A DNA stretch of 64,000 nucleotides. Source: an uncultured Porphyromonadaceae bacterium (GTDB taxonomy: Bacteria > Bacteroidota > Bacteroidia > Bacteroidales > Coprobacteraceae). Shown here in pieces: positions 43,184 through 51,541 of this stretch; the stretch's first letter is position 1, and each line of letters begins with the position of its first letter. Both the position numbers and the translations under genes were made by a program. The stretch is taken from assembly GCA_900545915.1 (NCBI GenBank), contig URAV01000001.1, forward strand, positions 62,001 to 126,000. The letters are read 5' to 3'. Under the pieces are notes generated by a model that made no database searches, was not told the origin of the DNA, and saw nothing but the letters and a program-made list of their open reading frames with translations.

Positions 43184-45265
43184 ATGAAACGGGAAACTGT
43201 AAAATCATTTTTGGGTAAAACGCTTATATTCCAAATCTTGTTCTTTGTTGCAGCGCTTTTTCTGACAATATATTTCTTCCCTCGCGAAGAAAAATTCCGA
43301 TATCATTTTCAAGAAGGAAAACCATGGAAATACGGGCTGCTAACCGCATCTTTCGACTTTCCTATTTACAAAAGTCAAGAACAGATAAAAAAAGAACAAG
43401 ACAGCATTCTACAACAATTTCAACCTTTCTATGTCGAAAACGCATCGATCGGGAAACAGCAAATAGCAAAATTTCAACAAGCGTACAAAAATGACTTGAA
43501 AGACCGATTACCTCACCATCTTTATAACTATACGCTAACCGCTTTAGACAATATATACAAACAGGGAATCATCTCATCCGGAGAATATGACAAACTGCAA
43601 AAAGAACACATCGAAAATATCCGCATACTCAATAACAATATTGCCCGTGAATATCAGGTCAGTCAGTTACGCTCACCTCGTACCGCTTACGAGCAGATTA
43701 TAAATAGCCTTCCGGATGAGGCAAGCAAAGACCTTTTACGCACCTGCAATCTCAATACCTACTTAGTCGAAAACATGGTTTTCGACAGTACTACGACAAA
43801 AAAAATAAGATATGAACTTTTACAACGGATATCGGCATCCTCCGGTATCGTACAAGCCGGTGAAAGAATTATTGACCGGGGCGAGATCGTCTCTCCTCAT
43901 ACCTATCTGATTTTAAAATCATTGGAAACAGTAACCCTCAAGAAAAAAATCAACATGGACAGGAGAGAAACGACTCTGATCGGACAAGCGATCGTTATTA
44001 CCTGTCTGTTTACTTTCTTTTATCTATTTTTAGCTCTTTTCCGTTCCCGGATTTTTAAAGATATAAGAAGTTTGGGATTCCTGATGCTGATGATCGTATG
44101 TGTAACATTGGCAGCATACATGATGACACAAACCAGATTACAAGGTATATATCTCGTTCCTTTCGCCATGTTACCGCTCACTGTCGTTACATTCCTCGAT
44201 TCGCGAACGGCTTTATATGCGCATCTGGTCACTGTCCTGTTATGCGCATTTGCCGCACCGTTTCCATTAGAATTCATATTCTTGCAAATCATAGTGGGTA
44301 TGACAGCAATAGACAGTCTCAGCGAATTAGTAAAAAGATCTCAACTGGTGCGTTGTGCTATACTCGTATTCATAGCTTACTGTGTAAGTTATGTAGGTTA
44401 TACATTACTTACCGAAGGAGATTGGAGCAAGCTCAATCCGAACATGTTCCTTTATTTCGGTATAAATGGCGTATTGTTGTTATTTGCATATCTTCTGATT
44501 TATTTGCTCGAAAAGACATTCGGTTTCATTTCTAACGTTACTTTAGTAGAACTGTCCGACATTAATTCTCCGGTACTCAGGCAACTTTCTGAAATTTGTC
44601 CCGGAACATTCCAACATTCCATGCAGATTTCAAACTTAGCGGCCGAAGCAGCAAACAAAATAGGAGCAAATGCTCAATTGGTAAGAACCGGAGCTCTATA
44701 TCATGATATAGGGAAACTCGCAAATCCGGCATTTTTTACAGAAAACCAATCCGGAATAAATCCTCATCAAAATCTTTCATACGAACAAAGCGCTCAAATT
44801 ATCATACAACACGTAAAAGATGGACTCAAGATGGCTGATAAATTGATGCTCCCTCAAGCGATCAAAGACTTTATCAGTACACATCACGGAAAAAGTAAAG
44901 CCAAATATTTTTATAATTCATATAAAAACGAATTTCCGGACTTCAAAATCAACGAAGACTCGTTTACCTATCCCGGACCGAATCCTTTTACCAAAGAAAC
45001 AGGAATATTGATGATGGCGGATGCAGTCGAAGCGGCTTCCCGCAGTTTGAAAGAATACACAGAAGAGTCTATTTCAAAATTGGTAAACAATATTATAGAC
45101 AGCCAGATAGCTGACGGCCTTTTCAAAAATACCCCTTTAAGTTTCAGAGATGTAGAAACTATAAAAAACGTATTCATCGAAAAGCTGAAAACAATGTATC
45201 ATACACGCATCAGCTATCCCGAATTAAAAGAAGATCCACATCGACAGCCGGATCAAGCTAAATAA
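43184..45265 (+). CDS. 7TM-HD family phosphodiesterase (PgpH-like)
   Basis: 693 residues: one N-terminal membrane segment, an extracytoplasmic 7TMR-HDED-type domain (about 40-260), seven membrane segments (about 265-470) and a cytoplasmic HD domain ('PGTFQHSMQISNLAAEAA', 'TGALYHDIGKLANPAFF' with His507-Asp508, 'FISTHHGKSKAKYFYNSY', 'MMADAVEAASRSL'). In Firmicutes this architecture (PgpH) hydrolyses c-di-AMP; that activity is inferred here. It lies 12 bp after rel, so ppGpp and c-di-AMP control may be linked in one transcript. Confidence 0.88.
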   Translation: MKRETVKSFLGKTLIFQILFFVAALFLTIYFFPREEKFRYHFQEGKPWKYGLLTASFDFPIYKSQEQIKKEQDSILQQFQPFYVENASIGKQQIAKFQQAYKNDLKDRLPHHLYNYTLTALDNIYKQGIISSGEYDKLQKEHIENIRILNNNIAREYQVSQLRSPRTAYEQIINSLPDEASKDLLRTCNLNTYLVENMVFDSTTTKKIRYELLQRISASSGIVQAGERIIDRGEIVSPHTYLILKSLETVTLKKKINMDRRETTLIGQAIVITCLFTFFYLFLALFRSRIFKDIRSLGFLMLMIVCVTLAAYMMTQTRLQGIYLVPFAMLPLTVVTFLDSRTALYAHLVTVLLCAFAAPFPLEFIFLQIIVGMTAIDSLSELVKRSQLVRCAILVFIAYCVSYVGYTLLTEGDWSKLNPNMFLYFGINGVLLLFAYLLIYLLEKTFGFISNVTLVELSDINSPVLRQLSEICPGTFQHSMQISNLAAEAANKIGANAQLVRTGALYHDIGKLANPAFFTENQSGINPHQNLSYEQSAQIIIQHVKDGLKMADKLMLPQAIKDFISTHHGKSKAKYFYNSYKNEFPDFKINEDSFTYPGPNPFTKETGILMMADAVEAASRSLKEYTEESISKLVNNIIDSQIADGLFKNTPLSFRDVETIKNVFIEKLKTMYHTRISYPELKEDPHRQPDQAK

Positions 45266-45434
45266 CAATATCGCAATTCGCCAAGAGATCGAAGTAAAAA
45301 TAATAACTTGTAATTTCAAAAACATATTCCATATCAAATTTCTATCTTGATAGAATAAAAATAAAAAATATGTAGGTAGATAAAGAAAATTTGTGTAATA
45401 TTGCACTGTCAAAATAAATTGAAGCAGAGAGATA

Positions 45435-45494
45435 ATGAAACAGTTCCTGCAATATTATTTTATATATACTACTATTACAACAACCACCCCTTAG
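45435..45494 (+). CDS. thrL: Threonine operon leader peptide
   Basis: A 19-codon ORF, MKQFLQYYFIYTTITTTTP, ending in TAG. Six of the last eight residues are Thr and one is Ile, like the E. coli thrL peptide, and the gene is 178 bp upstream of thrA. A purine-rich AGAGAG precedes the ATG, and a TAATATTG box at 45396-45403 could be its -7 element. Too short for routine gene calling. Ribosome stalling on the Thr codons when threonyl-tRNA is scarce would report on threonine supply. Confidence 0.75.
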   Translation: MKQFLQYYFIYTTITTTTP

Positions 45495-45552
45495 GGGGTT
45501 CAAGTTGTCATATCCATCCTTTGGGTTCATAAATACAGATATATGAACCGAT
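45477..45552 (+). promoter_or_regulatory. Candidate thr attenuator with competing hairpins
   Basis: Hairpin 1 (45477-45508) covers the Thr codons and stop of the leader: ACAAC pairs with GTTGT and AACC..CCC with GGG..GGTT. Hairpin 2 pairs GGTTCATA (45524-45531) with TATGAACC (45542-45549). GGTTCA also occurs in the 3' arm of hairpin 1 (45497-45502) and could pair with the same TGAACC, giving mutually exclusive folds. No clear T-run follows hairpin 2, so the output (termination or translation control) is unclear. Confidence 0.5.
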
Positions 45553-45672
45553 TCCACTGAAAATAAATTTATAAATTTGTTCTTGTCCCTTTAATCGATA
45601 TCGCTTACCTGTATAAAACCGGGAAAGAAATATTGTGCCGGACAAAAAATAAAAAAGATATATTTACAACTG

Positions 45673-48108
45673 ATGAAAGTATTAAAATTCGGAGGAACAT
45701 CCGTAGGTTCCGTAGAAAGCATCAAAAACGTAAAGAAAATAGTAGAAGCCTGTGATGAACCGGCAATAGTAGTAGTGTCCGCTTTAGGAGGTATTACCGA
45801 TAAACTAATAGAAACCGCTCGTTTAGCAGGAACTGGAGACACAGAATATCTGACTCATTTTAAAGAAATTATCTGCAGGCATCATAATGTTATCGACGGA
45901 ATCGTTCCGGAAGAGCGTAAAAAAGAAGTGCTGCAAATTGTAAACGAATTATTAGACGAGCTTGGCAATATATTTCGAGGGGTATCACTTATCAAAGACC
46001 TATCTACTAAAACCCAAAATACCATAGTCAGTTATGGGGAACGGATATCATCCGTGATTGTCAGCCGAGTGATTAACGATGCCGTACATTATGATTCACG
46101 AGAATTTATTAAAACAGAAGTCCAGTTCAACAAAAATATAGTTGATTTCGATCTAACAAACGAACTGGTTAGGAAAACATTCAAAGAACTACCGAAAGTC
46201 GCCTTAGTTCCGGGGTTTATCTCTTCTGATAAAAAAAATAATGATGTGACCAACCTTGGCAGAGGCGGTTCGGATTACACTGCGGCGATCCTCGCAGCGG
46301 CATTAGGAGCATCGCGTCTGGAAATATGGACAGATGTCGACGGGTTCATGACCGCCGACCCTCGAGTCATCAGCAACACTTATGTTATAGAACACCTATC
46401 GTTTATCGAAGCGATGGAATTATGTAATTTCGGGGCAAAAGTAATTTATCCCCCGACCATTTATCCGGTTTACCATAAAAATATACCTATCGTTATTAAA
46501 AACACTTTCAACCCGGAAGCTCAGGGAACATTAATAACTCAAGATTCTGCATCAGGCGAAGGAAAGGCAATTAAAGGAATATCGTCGATCAACGATACTT
46601 GCTTAATTACCGTTACCGGACTTGGAATGGTAGGTGTTATTGGTATAAATTACCGTATATTCAAGGCCCTTGCCAAATCGGGAGTAAGCGTATTCCTCGT
46701 ATCTCAGGCATCCTCTGAGAATAACACTTCTTTCGCAGTAAAGAATGCAGATGCAGATTTGGCGGTAAAAGTTCTTACAGAAGAATTTTCCCAAGAAATC
46801 GAAATGGGCGAGATCAGTGAAATCAGTGCAGAGAAAGATCTGGCTACAGTAGCCATCGTAGGTGAAAATATGAAACACACTCCGGGTATTGCCGGAAAAC
46901 TTTTCAATACTTTAGGACGCAACGGTATCAATGTTATTGCATGTGCGCAAGGTGCTTCGGAAACAAATATCTCTTTCGTAATAGAATTAAACAGTTTGAG
47001 AAAAGCTCTCAACGTAATTCATGACTCGTTTTTCTTGTCTAATGTACAGGTTCTCAACGTATTTATTACTGGTATAGGATTAGTAGGAAAAGACTTGTTA
47101 GAACAAATACGCAAACAACAACCTAACCTACTCAAAGACAAATCGCTCCGATTGAATATCGTAGGATTGGCAAATTCAAAAAAATGTCTGTTCCGCCGGG
47201 AAGGGATTTCTCTCGACCACTATGAAGAAGAACTCAAGGCATCTCCACTGCCGGCCAGTCCGGCAGCTATACGAGATGGTATCATTCAGATGAATATATT
47301 CAACTCGGTTTTTGTCGATTGTACCGCAAGCAATGAAATCGCTGGAATTTATAAAGACCTTCTTAATCATAACGTTTCTGTCGTCGCCGCTAACAAAATT
47401 GCGGCTTCATCAGCTTATGACAACTATGCCGAACTGAAAAGAATAGCACGAAAACGGGATGTCAAGTTTTTGTTCGAAACAAATGTCGGAGCAGGATTGC
47501 CGATTATCAACACAATCAATAACCTGATCAATAGTGGGGATAAAATTCTGAAAATCGAAGCAGTCGTTTCCGGAACATTAAATTTTATCTTCAATGTTTT
47601 AAGCGAAGATATTCCCCTAAGTAAAGCGATTCGTTTGGCTCAGGAATCAGGTTACAGTGAACCTGATCCCCGACTCGACTTAAATGGACAGGATGTGATT
47701 CGAAAACTCGTCATTTTGGCAAGAGAAGCAGGATATCGGGTAGAACAAAGCGATGTTGTAAAAAAACTGTTCATCCCAGAAGAATATTTTCAAGGTTCTC
47801 TGGAAGAATTTTGGAAACAGATTCCCAAGCTTGACAAAGAATTTGAAGAACGACGTAAAAAGCTGGTAGCAGAAAATAAGAGATACCGTTTTGTCGCAAC
47901 TTTAGATGGGGGTAAAGTCGAAGTCGGATTACAGGAAGTCGATAGCAAACACCCCTTTTATCAATTAGAAGGAAGCAATAATGTAATATTAATCACGACA
48001 GATCGCTACAAAGAATATCCGATGGTTATCAAAGGATACGGAGCAGGAGCTATGGTAACGGCAGCCGGCGTATTCGCCGATATCATCAGCATCGCAAATA
48101 TTCGTTAG
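45673..48108 (+). CDS. thrA: Bifunctional aspartokinase/homoserine dehydrogenase
   Basis: 811 residues, the usual ThrA length. The aspartokinase opens 'MKVLKFGGTSVGSVESIKNVKKI' and has 'FISSDKKNNDVTNLGRGGSDYTAAI'; two ACT repeats follow ('VTGLGMVGVIGINYRIFKAL', 'ATVAIVGENMKHTPGIAGKLF'), the site of threonine feedback. The homoserine dehydrogenase begins near 'NVFITGIGLVGKDLLEQI' with 'NKIAASSAYDNYAEL' and 'VSGTLNFIFN'. It makes aspartyl phosphate and homoserine. It is preceded by the leader peptide and attenuator and followed by the ApgM-like gene after 16 bp. Confidence 0.97.
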   Translation: MKVLKFGGTSVGSVESIKNVKKIVEACDEPAIVVVSALGGITDKLIETARLAGTGDTEYLTHFKEIICRHHNVIDGIVPEERKKEVLQIVNELLDELGNIFRGVSLIKDLSTKTQNTIVSYGERISSVIVSRVINDAVHYDSREFIKTEVQFNKNIVDFDLTNELVRKTFKELPKVALVPGFISSDKKNNDVTNLGRGGSDYTAAILAAALGASRLEIWTDVDGFMTADPRVISNTYVIEHLSFIEAMELCNFGAKVIYPPTIYPVYHKNIPIVIKNTFNPEAQGTLITQDSASGEGKAIKGISSINDTCLITVTGLGMVGVIGINYRIFKALAKSGVSVFLVSQASSENNTSFAVKNADADLAVKVLTEEFSQEIEMGEISEISAEKDLATVAIVGENMKHTPGIAGKLFNTLGRNGINVIACAQGASETNISFVIELNSLRKALNVIHDSFFLSNVQVLNVFITGIGLVGKDLLEQIRKQQPNLLKDKSLRLNIVGLANSKKCLFRREGISLDHYEEELKASPLPASPAAIRDGIIQMNIFNSVFVDCTASNEIAGIYKDLLNHNVSVVAANKIAASSAYDNYAELKRIARKRDVKFLFETNVGAGLPIINTINNLINSGDKILKIEAVVSGTLNFIFNVLSEDIPLSKAIRLAQESGYSEPDPRLDLNGQDVIRKLVILAREAGYRVEQSDVVKKLFIPEEYFQGSLEEFWKQIPKLDKEFEERRKKLVAENKRYRFVATLDGGKVEVGLQEVDSKHPFYQLEGSNNVILITTDRYKEYPMVIKGYGAGAMVTAAGVFADIISIANIR

Positions 48109-48124
48109 TAAAATAAATGTCATT

Positions 48125-49336
48125 ATGAAGTATATAATCGTATTAGGTGACGGAATGGCAGATGAACCAATCGCTGAATTGGGAAATAAAACTCCTCTTC
48201 AGGCTGCCGACACTCCTATTATGGACAGGCTCGCCTCACATGGAAGATGCGGCCGTTTAAACACCGTTCCCGAAGGATTCGAACCGGGAAGCGAAATCGC
48301 AAACATGTCGGTTCTCGGATATGACTTATATAAAGTCTTTGAAGGAAGAGGTTCTTTAGAGGCAGCCAGTATGGGAGTAGACATCGAACCGGGAGAGATG
48401 GCTATGCGCTGTAACCTGATCTGTATAGAAAACGGAATTATAAAAAATCATTCGGCCGGACATATTTCCAATGAAGAGGCAGCCGAATTGATCGATTACT
48501 TACAAAAAGAACTGGGAGGAAATGATGTGAATTTCTTTCCGGGAGTTTCGTACCGACATCTCCTTAAATTAAAAGGCGGAGACAAACGATTAAAATGTAC
48601 ACCCCCGCATGATGTTCCCGGAACTCCGGCAAACGAAGTGATGATAAAAGCTCTTGTCCCGGAAGCTCAGAAAACGGCAGACCGGTTGAACGAGCTTATA
48701 GTCAAATCCCAAGAACTATTATGCAATCATCCGGTAAATCTGAAAAGAAAAGCCGAAGGTAAAGATATGGCTAACAGTATATGGCCGTGGTCACCGGGCT
48801 ACAAACCACAAATGAAACCTATAACACAGCAATACGGCTTGCGTAACGGAGTAGTTATTTCAGCAGTCGATCTGATCAAAGGCATAGGTATTTACGCCGG
48901 ATTGAGATCTATTGATGTAGAAGGGGCTACCGGATTATATGATACAAACTACGAGGGAAAAACCGAAGCTGCCATAGAAGCTTTGAAAGACAATGATTTT
49001 GTATATCTGCATATCGAAGCCAGTGACGAAGCCGGACATGAGGGAAACGCCTTACTAAAGAAAAAGACTGTAGAGTTTTTAGATCATCGGGTTTTAAAGC
49101 GACTGGTAGAAGCTTCTCAAGAAATGGATGAACCCTTGACTATCGCTCTATTGCCAGACCATCCTACCCCTTGTCGCATTCGCACCCATACCTCAGCCCC
49201 AGTTCCTTTTATAATTTACAAACCGGGAAAAGAACCCGACAATGTACAGACTTACGATGAATTCAGTGTCGAAAAAGGATATTACGGGCTACTGAGTCAA
49301 GATGAATTTATTAAAGAATTATTCAAAAAAGATTGA
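48125..49336 (+). CDS. ApgM-type phosphoglycerate mutase-like protein, probable homoserine kinase
   Basis: 403 residues of the archaeal-type cofactor-independent phosphoglycerate mutase family (alkaline-phosphatase fold). Seen: 'YIIVLGDGMADEPI' (metal), 'PGSEIANMSVLGYD' with the nucleophile Ser, 'HDVPGTP', 'IEASDEAGHEG' and 'ALLPDHPTPCRIRTHTSAPVPFIIY' (metal ligands). It sits between thrA and thrC in the place of thrB, and no GHMP homoserine kinase is present. Bacteroides homologues in the same position are annotated as the functional replacement for homoserine kinase. It ends 4 bp before thrC. Confidence 0.85.
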   Translation: MKYIIVLGDGMADEPIAELGNKTPLQAADTPIMDRLASHGRCGRLNTVPEGFEPGSEIANMSVLGYDLYKVFEGRGSLEAASMGVDIEPGEMAMRCNLICIENGIIKNHSAGHISNEEAAELIDYLQKELGGNDVNFFPGVSYRHLLKLKGGDKRLKCTPPHDVPGTPANEVMIKALVPEAQKTADRLNELIVKSQELLCNHPVNLKRKAEGKDMANSIWPWSPGYKPQMKPITQQYGLRNGVVISAVDLIKGIGIYAGLRSIDVEGATGLYDTNYEGKTEAAIEALKDNDFVYLHIEASDEAGHEGNALLKKKTVEFLDHRVLKRLVEASQEMDEPLTIALLPDHPTPCRIRTHTSAPVPFIIYKPGKEPDNVQTYDEFSVEKGYYGLLSQDEFIKELFKKD

Positions 49337-49340
49337 TCAA

Positions 49341-50645
49341 ATGTATTATTACAGTACAAACAAACAGGCCTCTAAAGTAACTTTAGAGGAAGCGGTAATC
49401 AAAGGGCTCGCCTCCGACAAAGGTCTTTTTATGCCAGAAACTATAAAAAGGTTGCCTGATGCTTTTTATCATAATATCGGAGAGATGACATTTCAAGAAA
49501 TGTCATTTATCGTAGCAGAAGCCTTTTTCGGAGAAGATGTCGAAGCCGATATATTGAAAGAAATCGTTTATGATACACTGAGTTTCGACACTCCTCTTGT
49601 TCCTGTTCATGACAATATATACAGTTTAGAATTATTTCATGGGCCGACATTGGCATTTAAAGATGTCGGAGGACGCTTTATGGCACGCCTATTAGGTCAT
49701 TTCATTCGCAAGAAAGGAGAAAAAGAAGTAAATGTTTTAGTCGCAACATCCGGAGATACAGGTAGCGCCGTAGCAAACGGATTCTTAGGAGTACCCGGCA
49801 TACGAGTATTTGTCTTGTATCCCAAAGGAAAAGTTAGTGAAATACAAGAAAAACAGTTTACGACACTCGGACAGAATATCACGGCTTTAGAAGTCGATGG
49901 AACTTTCGATGATTGTCAAGCCCTCGTAAAAGCGGCATTTATAGACAAGGAACTGAATAAAGCCATGCTATTGACATCGGCCAATTCTATCAATGTTGCC
50001 CGTTTCTTGCCACAATCTTTTTATTATTTTTACGCTTATGCTCAATTAGCCCGTATGGGGAAAAACAAAGATGTAGTCTTTTGTGTCCCCAGCGGAAACT
50101 TCGGAAATATAACAGCCGGATTATTCGCTAAAAGAATGGGGCTTCCGGTTAAACGATTTATCGCAGCAAACAACCGGAACGATATATTCTTACAATATCT
50201 CATTACCGGTAAATATGAACCTCGTCCTTCTATACCGACCATAGCTAATGCTATGGATGTCGGTAATCCCAGTAACTTCGCCAGAATACTGGATCTATAC
50301 GAAAACTCTCATGAAGCTATCTGTAAAGAAATAAGCGGAGTCAGCTATACAGATGATCAAATACGCGAAACACTTGGTGAAGTATATAAAAAATATAATT
50401 ATTTACTCGATCCTCATGGAACTTGCGGCTATCGTGCTTTAACAGAAAAGTTAGAAAATGGAGAAACCGGTATTTTCTTGGAAACGGCACATCCTGCCAA
50501 ATTTCTGGAAACAGTAGAAGATGTTATCAACACCCCTGTTAATATCCCGGATACCCTTTTAAAATTCATGCACGGGAAGAAAAAAAGTATTGAAATACCC
50601 GCCTCATTTATACCATTTAAACGATTGTTACTCAATACAAAATAA
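49341..50645 (+). CDS. thrC: Threonine synthase
   Basis: 434 residues from the ATG at 49341, which starts 'MYYYSTNKQASKVTLEEAV', the normal family N-terminus; an ATG at 49302 inside the previous gene is unlikely. The PLP lysine is in 'FHGPTLAFKDVGGRFMARLL'; the phosphate-binding loop is 'VATSGDTGSAVANGF'; 'PSGNFGNITAG' contacts the cofactor. It converts O-phosphohomoserine to threonine, the last step of this operon. A hairpin follows the stop. Confidence 0.96.
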   Translation: MYYYSTNKQASKVTLEEAVIKGLASDKGLFMPETIKRLPDAFYHNIGEMTFQEMSFIVAEAFFGEDVEADILKEIVYDTLSFDTPLVPVHDNIYSLELFHGPTLAFKDVGGRFMARLLGHFIRKKGEKEVNVLVATSGDTGSAVANGFLGVPGIRVFVLYPKGKVSEIQEKQFTTLGQNITALEVDGTFDDCQALVKAAFIDKELNKAMLLTSANSINVARFLPQSFYYFYAYAQLARMGKNKDVVFCVPSGNFGNITAGLFAKRMGLPVKRFIAANNRNDIFLQYLITGKYEPRPSIPTIANAMDVGNPSNFARILDLYENSHEAICKEISGVSYTDDQIRETLGEVYKKYNYLLDPHGTCGYRALTEKLENGETGIFLETAHPAKFLETVEDVINTPVNIPDTLLKFMHGKKKSIEIPASFIPFKRLLLNTK

Positions 50646-50653
50646 TTTATATG

Positions 50654-50697
50654 AACAGGTTATCAACATACTATTTTCAAATTGTTGATAACCTGTT
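50654..50697 (+). terminator. Hairpin after thrC
   Basis: A 15-bp perfect stem (50654-50668 with 50683-50697), 14-nt loop, followed by TATTTATCTTTTC. It starts 9 bp after the thrC stop and probably ends the thr operon. Confidence 0.65.
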
Positions 50698-50826
50698 TAT
50701 TTATCTTTTCTATCATGTCATTAAACCTTTCTCCCTAATCATTATCTATATAAAATAAACTATTGGATAGCAAACATTCATATATAAAAACCTGTTCTTT
50801 TAATAAAAACCGTCAATTCTATCGAT

Positions 50827-51390
50827 ATGAAAAATAATACCATAATAATCATAGTTTGCTTTCTAATAGGAATCGGAATGGTATCCCAATTGCATTCGAG
50901 TGAAAAAATATCTCAAAAGAAAATCTCGAAACACAACGTTCCTGATTCCACTGACATGAAATATCATGCACAAGCTCTTGCAGCATTAAAAGACAGTTCT
51001 TTTGTTTTCAATACCCACCAAATCATTTTTAATAACGGAATCAGCACTTCTGTAAGTTCCGTAACCAATTTTATTTCCCTAAATAAAAACCGGGTAGTTG
51101 TACAAATAGCTTTCGACACTCCATATATAGGATATAACGGTTTAGGAGGAATTACCGTAGAGGGACACATCTCGACCGTTAAAATGAGAACGGACAAAAA
51201 GGGTTTCACCCGTTATGAATTTTATGCGAACGGAACAGGTATCTCAGCCAGAGTCGAACTGACTTTACATCCGACAAACAATTCTGCGACAGCGATCATT
51301 TCTCCGAACTTCAACAGCAAACAATTAAATTTGAGTGGAAGTATATCCCCTTTGAACAAAGCTTATATTTATAAAGGAACGACTTTATAA
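50827..51390 (+). CDS. DUF4251 family exported protein
   Basis: 187 residues with a hydrophobic N-terminus ('TIIIIVCFLIGIGMVSQL'), probably a cleaved signal or anchor. The body has 'VSSVTNFISLNKNRVVVQIAFD', 'GYNGLGGITVEGHISTVKMRTDKKG', 'ISARVELTLHPTNNSATAIISP' and 'LSGSISPLNKAYIYKGT', the DUF4251 pattern, a small beta-rich periplasmic domain common in Bacteroidales. Function unknown. It is a single gene between the thr operon and the GH36 gene. Confidence 0.82.
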   Translation: MKNNTIIIIVCFLIGIGMVSQLHSSEKISQKKISKHNVPDSTDMKYHAQALAALKDSSFVFNTHQIIFNNGISTSVSSVTNFISLNKNRVVVQIAFDTPYIGYNGLGGITVEGHISTVKMRTDKKGFTRYEFYANGTGISARVELTLHPTNNSATAIISPNFNSKQLNLSGSISPLNKAYIYKGTTL

Positions 51391-51499
51391 TCGTAAAAAC
51401 TTCGGAACAATTTCCTTCCAGAACAATTAAAATGAGAAATACGCTCCAAATTTCTTATTTTATGACACATTTACACCTTAGTGTACGCTATTCTTTCAG

Positions 51500-51507
51500 T
51501 ATTTTTG
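51500..51507 (+). promoter_or_regulatory. Candidate -7 box for the GH36 gene
   Basis: TATTTTTG matches TAnnTTTG and lies 34 bp upstream of the ATG at 51542. No TTTG at proper -33 spacing. Confidence 0.45.
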
Positions 51508-51541
51508 TGATGATATAAACTTTAACCTCCTAAAAAATACG

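Noticed and set aside
45342..45557. A 71-codon minus-strand ORF over the thr leader
   Set aside because: It is the complement of the leader peptide and hairpin region, has low-complexity composition and no family resemblance.
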